From Tenrec ecaudatus (taxonomy: Eukaryota; Chordata; Mammalia; Afrosoricida; Tenrecidae), in NCBI RefSeq assembly GCF_050624435.1, contig NC_134542.1, positions 111,583,677-111,647,676 on the forward strand: a stretch of DNA of 64,000 nucleotides. Direction: 5' to 3'. Made by a program: the position numbers and the translations under genes. Positions 48,113-60,370 of the stretch are shown piece by piece. Numbering within the stretch: position 1 is the stretch's first letter; the number at the start of each line of letters is the position of its first letter. The notes beneath the pieces are model-generated. The model was not told the DNA's origin. It saw only the letters and a program-made list of their open reading frames with translations, and ran no database searches.

Positions 48113-48180
48113 ACATACAACCCACTACCGTTGAGTCAAATCCAATTCACAGGGGCCATAGGCATGGAATCAAGTTGCTC
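48113..48180 (-). repeat. AfroSINE fragment, reverse
   Basis: cccactaccgttgagtcaaa follows the RTE directly. Only the first 60 bases of the reverse SINE remain. Confidence 0.65.
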
Positions 48181-48484
48181 ATTTATCTTCTTCCAATTTT
48201 TATGCCATGTTTTATATACAGTCCAGATTCTCTGATTATTTTATTAGCATAAATATTGAATCGATTAGACCCTTGGGATTTATAATTTGAAGATAGTTCA
48301 GAATTCATCTAATCTAATTTTTCTGATTATTTTGCAAGCAAATTCAATGATATGGCTTTTTTTGTTAATGTTGGCCCCTCATTTAGTGCCCAAGTTACAC
48401 TAAGTATTAAAGCACATTAGGTTGATAGTGTATCTCACCAAAATCAAACTCCCTGCCTTTCTGTGGATGCTGCCTCATACCCTG

Positions 48485-48640
48485 TGAGACAGGGAAGAAC
48501 TGCCCCTGTGAGTCTCCAGGATGGTAACTCTTTTTAAGAGTAGAAAACCCCATCTTTCTCCTGAGAAGCCTGGTGGTTCCAAAGTGTTGACATTCCAAAT
48601 CACAGGTCACTGCATTCCACTATGCCAAAAGGACTCCTTG
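48485..48640 (-). repeat. AfroSINE, reverse
   Basis: gaagaactgcccctgtgagt, gagtagaaaaccccatcttt and ctgcattccactatgcc in order. Confidence 0.8.
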
Positions 48641-49849
48641 GTCACACAAGCAGGGAGTTCATGCGTAATGTTTGAAGTAAACAGTTCATATGAATTCCAT
48701 CCTACATCATTTTCTTAAACCCAGTGAATGTCAAGTAACTGCCATAGTCACCTTCCTACAATTCAACAAATTATTACTGGCTCCCACTGTTCAGAGAGTC
48801 AATCTTTTTGTTTGTTTGATTTTTGTTTTAGTTTTTTTAACTTTGACTACATAGGTAAATTAAGGTGGTCTTTGAGTCCAATTGCAGGCTTCAGGATTCC
48901 CTCCTCAACAGCCATGTGACCTTAAGCTAGTAGAATTTTCCTTCAACCTTAGTATCTTTACTGAAAAAAAAAGAAACAATAATCCTGAATATAATTAAAA
49001 ATAGTCTGAGAATTTTTTTTTCACATGGGGTTTAAGATGAGACCAAGTGGGCACGGTTGTGATTAATTGCTGTCCAAGTTCATTATGATTCGTGGGGCCC
49101 AAAGTACAACAGCAGTATGCTAATAAGAATATTGTTATCTTAATTACATAAGAAATTCAAGTCCTAATAAATTAGTTATTTCAATTTATAGAATAGGTTT
49201 ATATATAATATGACTTACTAATTAATTAATTGATATTGTATGATCAAAGCAAGGCTGATGAGGCTTTTAAGCATAAGGAAATCCTTGCTAAGTTTGAAGT
49301 GTAAGTGACTATATGGATATACATTGGCTCATAGGCAATGCCATAAGAATAATGAACACTTAATAGGAACCTCCCCCCAGATTTTATTTCTGCTTCCCCT
49401 CATGCAGACTATGTACTAAGAAGCCCAATTCACCATGCGTCATTACCTCCCCAGGCCAAGCCTGCAGGAGCCAGGGGAATACTTTATGCAACACGCAGAG
49501 CAAAAGCTCCTGGTGTGAAACAAATTAACATAGCACCGGGAGCCCTTTTACAAATTACCGCTTCCAGTGTGTATCCTGGCATCGCGGTACACCCCAAAGC
49601 CCAATGTTCTCATCAATTACACGAGCACCTCAGTCCCAGAAGTGTTTTCCTTCATGCCGACTCAGGCTGCAAACTTCCCTTTAGAACCAGAAAATGAGGA
49701 GACCCAGGAGGGGCTAAAGAATTTTTTTTATGTTTCTTTCTGGGAAAAAGAAATAGACATATATTCCTTGGAAGCAGTCTCTCGGTTGGCGGTTTCTAGC
49801 TGTAGACGCCATTTTTTCACTTCCTATGGAAATGAGGAAGGAACCCTTA
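48641..49849. other. Low-repeat interval
   Basis: No gene found. 49,040-49,320 contains clustered TAATTA-type cores and an ATCAAAG box and lacks repeat signatures. 49,430-49,700 is GC-richer with open frames on one strand but no known domain. Confidence 0.4.
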
Positions 49850-50085
49850 TTGCCTAGTGGGTTATGCATTGGATTGGGTTGCTCACCAAGGTCAGCAGTT
49901 CTAACCACTAGCAGTTCTGCTGGAGACACAGGAGACTTTCTACTCCGGTGAAGAGCTCCGTGTCAGAAACTCCCGGGTGGGCTGGGGGTGGGGGGTGGGT
50001 GTGGGGCGTGGGAGTAGTTCTTCCCCGGCCTCGAGGGTTACAATAATTTGGAATGAACTCAACAGTGAATTTGATTTTTTGACTA
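49850..50085 (+). repeat. AfroSINE, sense
   Basis: gcctagtgggttatgcattg and gcagttctaaccactag form the tRNA-like head. The end is gaatgaactcaacagtgaat. A G-rich expansion lies at 49,980-50,010. Confidence 0.8.
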
Positions 50086-50095
50086 GTCTTAAATG

Positions 50096-50285
50096 AGTCC
50101 TGGTGACAAGTTAGTTAAGTGCTTAATTGCTAACTGAAAGGTTTTGGGTTCAAATGCATCTAGCAGCTCTGTAGGAAAAAGATCTGTCAAGTAACACCCT
50201 GTGGGTACGTTCTACTCTGTCCCACGGGGTTACAGTGAATCAGAATCTCTTCAAGGGTACGGAACAAAATCGAGTACCTGAAAGA
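50096..50285 (+). repeat. AfroSINE, sense, with readable A and B boxes
   Basis: The A-box region tagttaagtg is at 50,112-50,121 and the B box ggttcaaatgc at 50,147-50,157, the internal RNA polymerase III promoter of a tRNA-derived SINE. It follows the previous copy almost head to tail. Confidence 0.85.
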
Positions 50286-50964
50286 GTACATACAAAGTGG
50301 CCCCTACTATTTGCTTCTACCACCTTTAACGTTTCCTTTCAGGATGAGTAATAAATAATTATAGTATAAAATTGTATTTTGAAAGTTCATCTATTGCCCA
50401 TCCTCTTGTCTCTATTTTCGGTGGCCTCTAACTCTCTTTCCCAGTCTTCTTGACCTACTTATTAAATTGCAAACTGGGGTAAAAATTCTTATTACAAGAA
50501 TTCTAAAGGACAGAACGAAAATAGGCAAACTGGAAAGAATATGAAGAGAGGGAGAGAAAGCAGGGGACAATAGAAAGTTTTTAAGCAATTGAAAAATGTT
50601 TCCAAGGAGGTGTTCTGAAATTAGCAAACACTTTTATTAAAGTTTTGGGGTGCTTTGTGGCAGCAGTGTTTTTTCAGGGAAAAAAAAAGAAATTCAAGAC
50701 ATAATACTTCCTATAACTAGAGCACTTTTCTTCACAAAGTTTTTTTCTCTCATTCGCTATTCAGTAAATCCTTTCAGGATGTTCAGGGAAGAAATCTGGA
50801 AAGATGAAAGATTTTTTTCTTGTGTGAGAAGGGTGGGAAAAAAGTGTACGTGTGGGAAACAGAGAAGGCAAATGAGAGGCACCCATGTGTCCAATAACCC
50901 CCTCCAGAGTAAGGAGGGCACTGCATGATCACAGCCATCTTAATAACTTAAGATCCATCAAACC

Positions 50965-51400
50965 AAAACCATACCCAATGCCATCGAGTCGATGCTAAGT
51001 CATAGCAACCCCAAATGACAGAGATTCTCACAGAAACACATTGCCTCCTCCTCCTCCCACTGCATGGCTAGAAGGCTCAAATATCTGACCTTCAGGAAAG
51101 CAGCGCAAGGCCACCAGAGTTCCTTCACAACTAATCCACCCACCTGCTGTCATCAAGCCGATTCTGAATCACAGCACCCTTCTACAGGGTTTCTGAAACT
51201 ATAAATATTATGAGAGCAAATCACCTCATCATTCTTTCAAACTCACCGCCATCAAATCAATTGCAGCCCTCTAGGAAAGGGTAGCGCTGCCCTTGTGTGT
51301 TACGGAGACTGTCCGTCTTTATGGGAGCAGAGAGCCTTGTCTTGCTCTGGTGGGGCCTTTGGTGGTCTCAGCTTGCTGATCTTGTGCATAGCAGCCCCTT
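50965..51400 (-). repeat. Three reverse AfroSINEs in a row
   Basis: Separate starts at about 50,972 (aatgccatcgagtcgatgct), 51,146 (tcatcaagccgattctgaat) and 51,250 (catcaaatcaattgcagccc) show three independent or duplicated copies, all reverse. Confidence 0.8.
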
Positions 51401-52100
51401 CTGCCCCCAGGTCCTATGGAAAAGGATGCAATCAACAAAGTGCCCGGAAAATACCTAAAGTCCAGCTTTGAAACTCTTCCGTTTTATAAAACCTTGGAGT
51501 GTCTAGTGTCCTTCTGAGGCTGCTTCCTCCGATACATCTTTCTTCCTATGTACTCCCCAGTAATTATCATTTCTGGTAGAAAAGCAGCAGCTTACAGGTT
51601 TTAAGTGAATTAAATATAGAATAATAAAAGCTTCCTCAACAGCCCAGCGCAAAGGAGAAGGATGTGCAAGCCATGCATGTGCTCTCAAAAGAGCAAGTGG
51701 TCTCTGGCCTGAGAATAAGCAGAGACATGCTTCATTCTTATGATTGTACCATTGTATGGGCAGGAAATGAGAGAGAATGAGGGAGGGAGGAAAGAGAAGT
51801 CTAAGAACGGGCAAAGCAATGGTTCTTCCTAAGAGTATTAAGAAAAGAGCTGGCCTTGCACATGTCACCACGGTCACGAGTATGGAACCTATCAACACTG
51901 TCTTCGGCTTCTGTATCCTGTGCTAGGACGGACATGAAAAAGTACCCCCAGCAGTTCTTTAAATGATATGCCTATTCGCTCACTGTTCTGGTTGACGAAA
52001 GTTCAAAATCATGATGGTTGCAGGACAATGTTTCTTCTGTCATCTCTAGGGAAATTTCTTTCTTGCTTCTTGCTTCTTGTTTCTACAAGGTTCACATATC
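51401..52100. other. Unassigned interval
   Basis: No gene or repeat recognised, although the reverse strand is open for 131 codons at 51,503-51,898. It shows no known domain. Confidence 0.4.
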
Positions 52101-52103
52101 TCC

Positions 52104-52290
52104 AGGAGCCCTGCTGGCAGAGAATGTTCCATGTTGGGATACTGAATGCAGTTGTTCGATACCACCAGCTGCTGCTCCAGAGGAAGATGAGGCTTTCTAC
52201 TCCTGTCAAGAGCTACAGTCACAGAGAACCTAAGCTGGAATCAACTCAATGGGAAAGGAAATTGGTTTCAGTTTGGTTCCTTGGTTTGTG
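52104..52290 (+). repeat. AfroSINE, sense, near full length
   Basis: aggagccctgctggcagaga starts the head and cagttgttcgataccacc is the B-box region. It ends ctggaatcaactcaatggg, then a GGTTT-rich tail. Confidence 0.87.
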
Positions 52291-53324
52291 ACAGCAAAGC
52301 CCCAATACCTAGCTTTGTCGTCACATGACCATCATTCCTCTGTGTTCACTACAAATGCTTCAATGTCTCCTCTACTCTCCCTAGAAGAACACCAATCAGT
52401 CATTGTATCAGGACCCAACCTAACACAGTATGAGCACATCTTAACATAACTACATTTGCAAAAACACACTTTGAAATAAGGTGACACCAAAGGTACTAGT
52501 GGCTTGATTTTCATATCTTTTAAGTGATACAATCCAATCCATAATATGATTTTATTCCTTATTTTCAACTAATAATAACATTAGGCTTAATCAAAAGTCT
52601 AGTATTCAGATCAAGTTTTATTTTCTAGTTCATATCTTAAATGAGTGGTTTATTTTCTTGGTCATTCTAAGCTCACCATTTCAGTCAAGGTGATATTTTG
52701 ACAATAGAAACTAGAAAAGGGTGAGGGAAAAATGAAAATAGAAAATCTTAAAGTATATTATATAGGTGACTTTGCATTATTTTCTGATGCTAAATCTGAG
52801 TCAGTAAGTCCTCCTAGAAAACTGAATATAAGATTGACTGTAAGAAATGTACTGAACACTAAGGGCCATTTTAATTACTTTTGTGATTTATTACTTACTG
52901 GGATAATTCCTGAGCCTCAGCAGAGTTGCTTACTAGAGCTATGAGAAATTGCTGGTTGTGAATTACAGGTGAGCCGCATTAATCATTGCTGGAGTTTTGT
53001 CAGTGTGGTTTCATCTCATGATGCTTCTACCCAAGACTACCCAAAATCATAGTTTATTCAGTCTACCTTACTGAGCTTTCTGATCAAAACTCAAGGTATC
53101 CACCCAATAGCATCATATCAAAAAATATTGCTAGTACAGTTTTGGTTCATACATGTGTTTGTTGGTTTATTCAAAGCATAACATGTGATCAGTGCATGTC
53201 TGCAGACAGTTTCTCTCAGTAATACACTTGTCTTAGTTTTGTTCAAGTGGCTTCAGAAGAGGTCCAATTAACTAGTGGCCTCAGAACTGATCTGCTAGGC
53301 TAAGTAAATTTCAGGTTGCAACTT
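52291..53324. other. AT-rich interval
   Basis: No element or gene recognised. Confidence 0.45.
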
Positions 53325-53640
53325 AGAAATTGTTTTTTAGGAATCCAAGGGTTAATTGTGTTAGATTTCTTTGAAGGACTCAGGACAATCACTGGGCCTT
53401 TGGGAGACATTTTAAGAAACCCAGAAACTGCACGGGTAATAAGAGAAAGTCCGGGAAAGTTGTTTGAAGATTGTTTTCATCATAAAAATGAAGCTCCTCA
53501 TCCTTCCAGGGCCGCCAAGGTTATTCTAGGAGATGTTTGTGTTGAGCAAACTTCTTTTAACAAAGTTTGTTCCCTTCCTCACCATTCATTTCCCTCTCTC
53601 CCTGACCACCCAAACCATCAAAGTCTGCTTCGTTGGGTAT
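53325..53640 (+). pseudogene. Mariner-type remnant, upstream half (copy C)
   Basis: Reads HHKNEAPHPSRAAK, the mariner HHDNAPAHSSR motif with the catalytic aspartate replaced by lysine. Block order resembles copy A before it. An L1 inserted at 53,641 cuts it, and the transposon resumes at 54,756. Confidence 0.65.
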
Positions 53641-54755
53641 GAAAATATGCTTCTTGATTTCTTTTCTTTTCTAATAGTGCTCTTAAAGCATTTTTTAAAA
53701 ATAGTGGTCTCGTACAGTATTTGTCTCTACGGTATTGACCAACTCTGCTGAACATATCTTCCAAATTCACACAGGTCACAAAATAGTTGACAATTTTATC
53801 ATTATTCTTTCGGGATGCATAATATTCTATTACACGTACATACCAAAATGTATTTATCCACTCCTCCAGAGATAGGCAATTTGGTTGTTTCCGTTTTGTT
53901 GTTGTGGCTAGTAGTAAAATAAACATGGCAGGCATTTTTCTGCTTTCATCTTGTTCTTTATTTCTTTCAGATATATATGTAATAGAGGGATTGCTGTGTC
54001 ATAAGACATTTCTATTCTGGGTCATAAGACATTTCTATATTGATTTAAAGAGCCCTGCTGCTTTCCACATCTTTGCAATCTCACCAGCATTTATTATTTT
54101 CTGTTTTCTTGAATTCTGCTGTCAGTCCCAATGTGAGGTGGTATCTCACCATTTGAATTTGCATTTCTCTTAGAGCAAGCGCTTCTTCATAGGGTTGTTG
54201 AACCCCCGGGATATCATCTCAGATGAGTTCCTCATCAATGATTTCTTCCCACTTTTAAAATTGGATTATTCATGCTTTCTAATTGGGATGTTGCAGCCCT
54301 GTAAACATTTTAGAGACTAGACCTTTAGGTCATATATCATTGCCAAATTTTCTGGTGTACATAAATATCGTACTTTTAGTTTGCCAGTCTTCCATCTTGT
54401 CTTCTGTAATGTGATTGTGTTGCATTGTATTTGGCAATGTGTTTAAGCCCTATATTAAGGTTTTAAGGTTTGTCCCAATTTTCTCATGGATGATGTTTAT
54501 ATTTATAGGGTTCATATCTAGTTCTTTATTAGAAGTTGAGTTCGTGTTTGTATATGGCATGTGCTTTGGGTCCTGTTTCATTCTTTTGTAAATGGGGATC
54601 CAATTTAGCCTATATAGTTCATTGAACAGGCTCTCTCTTCTATATTTAATGTGTTTCAGCCTTTTATCCAAATCAGGTGCATGTGTTTGCTTGGTCTTGT
54701 TTCCGATTTTCTATTATTATCCACAGATCTATGCATCTAACATTCTGCCAGTGTT
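53641..54755 (-). mobile_element. L1 LINE 3' part, reverse, inserted in mariner
   Basis: Minus strand. 54,450-54,671 reads DKRLKHIKYRRESLFNELY then MKQDPKHMPYTNTNS, the L1 ORF2p segment after the reverse transcriptase. Plus-strand 54,190-54,330 is the reverse complement of the late ORF2 region. A direct repeat of gtcataagacatttctat at 53,997 and 54,021 is a 24-base tandem duplication. Confidence 0.85.
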
Positions 54756-54966
54756 ACTGGGCAACCACACTTCATCCACTCGACAGGCCCAATCCTACCA
54801 CTTTAGAATTCCTTTTGTTCCTCAAACTCAAAAACCAATCAAAGGAAGCATGATTTTACTCCCTGGAAATTGCCAAAACGTCAGATTTAATGGGGTTTTG
54901 GGAAAGACTTAGAGAGATGGAATCACTATTTTCAGAAGTGTATAAACTTAGATGGAGACTATATCA
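54756..54966 (+). pseudogene. Mariner-type remnant, C-terminal end (copy C)
   Basis: 54,890-54,955 reads WGFGKDLERWNHYFQKCI followed by NLDGDY, the typical mariner C-terminus. Together with 53,325-53,640 it makes one transposon split by L1. It abuts the reverse RTE that starts near 54,967. Confidence 0.72.
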
Positions 54967-55249
54967 TTGATGGTAAGTACCATCTAGTCAGTTCTTATGC
55001 ATGTCCAGTCCTATGCCATCTTCACAATTGACCTGATGCTTGAGCCCATTGTTTCAGCCACTGTGTCATTCTATGTCTTGGAGAGTCTTCTTCTCTTTTG
55101 CTGCATGATGTCCTTTTTACTTTACGAAGCATGATGCCTTTTTCCTGGGACTAGTCTCTCCTGACAACATGTTCAAAGTATGTAAGACAAAGTCTCACCA
55201 TCCTTGCCTCTAAGGAGCATTCTGGGTCTACTTTTCCCAGGCTCATTTG

Positions 55250-55545
55250 TTTGTTTTTAAACCATGTAATTGGTACTTCATCCATATATAATACAGTTTA
55301 ATAGTTCAATCATATCAGGAAGATTTGAACAATAATTACCACCATCAATTTTAGAACATTTTCTTCTTCTTAGTGCTCATTGTTATTAGTATGATTATGG
55401 TTTTATTGTGGAAAACAAACAAACAAACATTCTGCAATTCAGCAACTTCTACATGTACAATTCAGTGCCGTTGATTATACACTTCATGTTGTGAAACCTT
55501 TCTTGATACAAAATCCACATATCTGGCATTTCCATAGTCAAGTCA
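55250..55545 (-). repeat. Repeat C (L1 3'-UTR-like) inside RTE
   Basis: ggtacttcatccatatataa, agttcaatcatatcaggaag and cagtgccgttgattatacac match the copy at 15.6 kb. RTE sequence resumes after it. Confidence 0.7.
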
Positions 55546-56023
55546 TTTTGGGAAGTTCATGATAACATTCGACATTCTTCACCATCACACATGGATTCTT
55601 CCTCAGTCTTCCTTATTCAATGTCCATCTTACACACACACACTCACACACACGACAATGAAAAATACCATGGCTTGGTTCAGTTGTGCATTAGTCCTCTA
55701 AGTAACAGCCTTGCTTTTCCATACTCTAAAGAGGTCTTGTGAAGCAAATTTATCCAATACAACCCTTCTTTGCATATCCTGACTGCTCCTTCCATAAGTA
55801 TTGGTTGTAGATCCAAGTAAGATGAAATCTTTCACAACGACTATCTTTTCTCCATTTACCACGATGTTACCTATTATTGCAGTTGTGAGGATTCTTTTTC
55901 TTTATATTGAATTATAATCATCAAAAATCTGCCTCACTTTCAACAAGCAAAGTTGTGTCATCTGCATATCAAAGGTTATCAATAAGTTTTCCTCCAGTCC
56001 TGATGCCACATTCTTCTTCATAT

Positions 56024-57023
56024 AAGTCAGCTTTTCAAAGGCCATATAGAAGAAGCACACCAGCCTGTCTGACCGCGAGGTGTAGAAGGAATCAGTTATC
56101 AGACATCAAAGAACTAAAAATCATTCAGTGGGTGCCCACCTTCCTGATATAATCAATGAAGACAAACATGTGCATAAGCAAATGTGAATAAAGCTCATGG
56201 TGTCCAGCTATCAAAAGATATAGCATCTGGGGTCTTAAAGGCTCAAAGATAAACAAGTGGCCATCTAGTTCAGAAGCAACAAAGCCCACATGGAAGAAAC
56301 ACACCAGCCTGTGTGACCACGAGCTGTCAAAGGGATCAGGTATCAACATTAAGGAACAAAAAAATCATAACATTGTAAATGTGGGTGAGTGCAGAGTGGA
56401 GACTCAAAGTCCATCCATAGCCAACCTGACACCCCCTTAATGAAGGGTTGTGGTTCAGGGTAGCAATGATGAAACATATAACTTTCCTCTGGTTCTTAAA
56501 TGCTTCTTCCCTGCCCCCGCTCCCCACCCCATTATCATGACCCCAATTCTACCTTACAAATCTGGCTAGACCAGAGGATGTACATTGGTACAGATAGCAA
56601 CGGGAAACACAGGGAATACAGGACAGATGACTCCTTCAGGACCAATGGTGAGATTGGCAATGCCTGGAGGGTGGAGGGAAGGTAGGGTAGAAAGAGGGAA
56701 CCGATTACAAGAATCTACCTATAGCCTCCTCCCTGAGGGATGGACAGGAGATAAGAGGGCAGGGGGAGACGTCAGACTGTGTAATATATGACAAAATAAT
56801 AATAACTTATGAATTATGAAGGGTTTATGAGGTAGGGGGGAGTAGGGATGAACAGGGGAAATGAGCAACTGATATTAAGGGCTCAAGCAGAAGGCAAATG
56901 TTTTGAGAATGATGATGGCAGCAAATATACATATGTGCTTGACACAATGGATGGATATATGGAATGTGATAAGAATTGTACGAGCCCCCAATAAAATGAT
57001 TTTAAAAAATAAGTCAACTTTTC
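56024..57023 (+). mobile_element. Element E copy inserted in RTE, with target duplication
   Basis: aagtcagcttttc at 56,024-56,036 and aagtcaacttttc at 57,011-57,023 differ by one base and bracket a 974-base sense E copy. It starts inside an internal unit (gaagaagcacaccagcctgt), has a second unit near 56,230, and ends gcccccaataaaatgatttt plus A residues. RTE sequence joins cleanly across the site. Confidence 0.92.
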
Positions 57024-57730
57024 TGATTATTTGTTCAGTATACAGTTTGTATAAGTATGGTGACAACATAGAAACCTGACTCACATGATTCCTGACTTTA
57101 AACCATGCAGTATCCCCTTGTTCTGTTCCCACAACTGCCTCATTATCGATGTACAAGTTCTGGATGAGCACAATGAAGTGTTCTGGAATTCCAGTTCTTC
57201 TCAAGGCTATCCATAGTCTGCTATGATCCACACAGGCAGGTGCCTTGGCATGGTCAAAAAAACACAAGTAACCATCTTTCTGTCATTTTCTGTTTTCAGC
57301 CAAGATTCATCTGACATCAGTGATGAGATCCCTTGTTCTGTGCTTTCTTTTAAAACCGCCTGAACCTGTGGCAGCTCCCTGTCAATGTATTGTTGCAATC
57401 ATTATTGGGAATCTTCACAAAATTTTACTTGTATTGTATATCATGACACTGCTCTATAATTTGAGCCTTCTATTTGGTCATCTTTCTTTGGAATGGGCAC
57501 ACATATGGAGTGCTTCCAGTTAGTTGACCATGCAGCTATCTTACCAATGTCCTGGCACTGGAGAAGAAGTGCTTCCAGTGCTTTATTTGCCTGTGGAAGC
57601 ATTTCAATTGGTGTTTCCTCAGTTTCCGGAGCGTTGGTTTCAGAGAATGATTTCAGTGCAGCTTTAACGTCTTCCTTCATTCCATTGATTCTTGTTCACA
57701 TGCTAGCTCCTGAAATGGAGTATATCTAGA

Positions 57731-58154
57731 AAAACAATAACTTCGCATTTTGGTATTCTTGTGTAATACATGTATCTATGATCTGGGAGCAATACTATGT
57801 ATTTTTCTTACCCATATACCAAATGGCTGATAAAATGAAGAATGGATAACTGGAGACAAAGGTAAATATTAGGAGTCTATTTGAAGGACTATTTTTCAGG
57901 TAAAAGATAGAGATGATTGAAGAAAACATGAGAAATGGCCACCCTGTGCATATAATTCAAAAGCTTACAAAAACATGTTTGATGACAGCTCAGCTGTAGA
58001 TGAGAGAAACTACTGTTTTTAGTCTGACCAAGTATTAAAATGTATGTGTCTAGACATCCACACAAAGAATATATTAGGTACATCTTTAACTAAAAGCCTG
58101 TATTTTGGGCACACTAAATTTGTGGCACCGATGATCACTGGTAAAGAGTCTGGT
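57731..58154. other. Unassigned interval
   Basis: Nothing recognised. Confidence 0.45.
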
Positions 58155-58350
58155 GGGAGCTGTTGGCTAAATGTAGTATTGCTAACTACATGGTCAGTGG
58201 TTCAAATCTATCAGCATTCTTCAAGACAAAAAAATTAACATTATCTACTCCCTTGGAAATTTACTTCCCCAGAGAAGCCATATAAATGGCTATGGGTCAG
58301 AATTGACTCAATGGTAGTCAGTTTAGTTAGCTTTGTTATTATTCCAGATG
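58155..58350 (+). repeat. AfroSINE, sense, B box readable
   Basis: The head carries tggctaaatgtag and the B box ggttcaaatct at 58,199-58,209. The body ends gggtcagaattgactcaatg. Confidence 0.85.
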
Positions 58351-58470
58351 GCACAATAGTTGAGTATGGGGACACAAGGTTACGTAGCATCCACAGATTT
58401 TCAATACAAACCCATCAGTCACTCTTTGGGAGGAAGATTGGAATGTCTGCTATCGTGCTGACTTAGTAGA
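58351..58470 (+). repeat. AfroSINE head fragment, sense
   Basis: gatggcacaatagttgagta and ttttcaatacaaaccca suggest a second tRNA-like head directly after the previous SINE. The body is degraded. Confidence 0.5.
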
Positions 58471-59254
58471 GGAGTTTTTTTGTTTTGTTCTGTGTTGTTT
58501 GTTTGCTCATAACTGGAGCAGGACAGAGATATACTCAATGGCTTTGTTTTTTTTATATTTTATTAGTTGTCTAAGAGATGTCAAATTAATGAGTGCCTAC
58601 TAAAAACAAAACACAATTAAAAATTTGACTTTTCTCTAGTCAATTCTAAGCACAAGAATAATTTATTTTAGAGTGATTAATGCAAAGTGAATCCCAATAA
58701 AGTAAAGATTAAAGATAACTCAAACATGCAACATTTGCAAAATGCCCTACCAACCCATTATCCCTTTTATCAACCACCACTTTTCCTCTTAGTGTATTTT
58801 TTCATGTTCCAGGAATGTGAACCCACAAACCATGAAGGAATCGTTTGCGTGTTCATGGGGGCTGGAAAACCCCAAATCTGAATTTTGGATAGCCATCTGG
58901 AGGATCCTCCACATCCTCAAGGCTACAGAAACCAAATTAGGTGACAGGTTGCTGCTCAAGTCCCAAGAATCAGAGGTCAGGGAGAGGCAAGCCAGTTGCA
59001 GGGTCCTGAGGGAAAGTGCAAGGCATCCAAAAGTGAAACAGGTCTCCCTTGATCCGTGCATTCTTATTTGGGCAGAAAAGATCACAGAAATGGCTTTGAT
59101 GGAAGTGTGGGTTTTGCCTTCTGCAGACCATGTTCTAAGGAAGCAAATCTGGTGACTTAAGTCACACCATCTGATAAAGTGGGGACTGAAAATATACCCC
59201 CTTTAATCATGTCTCATCAGCATGATAGATAACCCCTTTTAGAATACACCCAGG
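58471..59254. other. Unassigned interval with a 112-codon open frame
   Basis: 58,817-59,155 is open for 112 codons on the plus strand but has no known domain, signal peptide or splice context. It is probably chance or an old LTR relic. Confidence 0.4.
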
Positions 59255-59400
59255 TGGTGGTGGTGGTGATGTTAGATGCCATCAAGTTGTTTCTGACACT
59301 TAGGGACCCTATTCATCACAGAAGAAAGCACTGCCCAGGCCTGCACCATCCACTACAGGTGCAGAGCATCACAAGAGGGAGGGCTAGGGCCAGAAAGCAC
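59255..59400 (-). pseudogene. RTE LINE 3' end fragment, reverse
   Basis: gatgttagatgccatcaagt and gcactgcccaggcctgcacc are the extreme RTE 3' end in reverse, preceded by a GGT repeat. Confidence 0.75.
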
Positions 59401-59414
59401 ATTTTAAATAATTA

Positions 59415-59540
59415 ACTAAATCTCACCGACTCATGGACACCCCGGTCTGACTGAGTGAATGGCATTTTGTTGGCTGTAATCCTTAGAAAATCAGATCGAC
59501 AAGACTCTCTCCCATAACACTGCTGGGTGGGAATAGGCCT
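59415..59540 (-). repeat. AfroSINE, reverse, partial
   Basis: gttggctgtaatccttagaa and cataacactgctgggtggg mark the middle of a reverse SINE. Confidence 0.6.
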
Positions 59541-60196
59541 TCATGACAGCCTTCCCATTCATTATTAAGCACAAATCATTGGTGCCATCCAGGGACTTCT
59601 CAGAGGCTGGAGGTTGAAGTGTCGGTTTCTTTGAGGCAGAAAACAGTGTGGATTATGACATCGGGAAGGTCACAGTAAGAGGTGAGATCAGATTGGAGTA
59701 AGCTCAGAGACAAGACCAAGGGTCCTGAAGATAAAGCCACAGTCCATCTCCATTCAGAAGTCAAGCTATCGAGGAAGAATGACAAGGAAAACCAAGGAAG
59801 GTGGAAAGTGTAGCAATAAAGCCAGAAGGAGCTGGTAGTTAGAAGACGTAAACTAGGAGACTATGGTGTGACCAAATGTCTTCAAGAAAGGGAAGTTGGT
59901 GGGTAGTCACAAATCTGCAGTCCAGTCAGGTAGAGCATGATGCAGGCTGAGAGAATGTGTTTGGATTTAACAACATGGATGTTACGATTGATATTGGCCA
60001 AACTCAGACTACCACCTCCACCACTCATCTCAAGGAGCAATCAGCCACAGAGGACTCATGAGACCAAAGTGTTTTTCAGAAAAAGTAGTATCTGAAATAG
60101 CGAACAGCAATATTGAAAAGTTGCAGGCTGAAATGAAAAATAAAACTAAGAGAATATTTAACCAACACCCTTTTTTCCCCCTATTTTCTACATTCC

Positions 60197-60370
60197 CAAA
60201 ACCCAACTCACTGCCTTTAAGACCATTCTGCCTCGTAGCAACTCTATGGGACAGAGTAGAACTGCCCCCGTGAACTTCTGAGACTGGAATTCTTTACAGG
60301 AGTAGAAAGCGTCATCTCTCTTCCTAGGAGCAGCTGGGGACCTTGTTGTTAGCACCCCAAAGGTACACGA
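60197..60370 (-). repeat. AfroSINE, reverse
   Basis: ctatgggacagagtagaact, gagtagaaagcgtcatctc and ccaaaggtacacga in order. Confidence 0.85.

Larger units (their letters stand above)
54967..57730 (-). pseudogene. RTE LINE, long reverse copy with two nested insertions
   Basis: Minus strand, from the RTE 3' end at 54,967 to the polymerase linker at 57,730. Read in coding order, 57,680-57,441 gives EETPIEMLPQANKALEALL and ICVPIPKKDD, the linker and start of the polymerase. 57,398-57,207 gives QQYIDRELPQVQA, part of the polymerase fingers. 57,225-57,020 gives CVDHSRLWIALRRTGIPEH and LSPYLYKLYTEQII, with the first catalytic aspartate lost (APACVDH). After the E insertion, the region past YADD and the C-terminal part follow. 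Repeat C (55,250-55,545) and E (56,037-57,010) interrupt it. Confidence 0.87.

Noticed and set aside
51503-51898. 131-codon minus-strand open frame with hydrophobic stretches
   Set aside because: Hydrophobic runs come from purine-rich DNA on the opposite strand. No known family is recognised.
58817-59155. 112-codon open frame in non-repeat DNA
   Set aside because: No recognised domain, no promoter or splice context, and the reverse strand is also open. Conservation would be needed to revive it.
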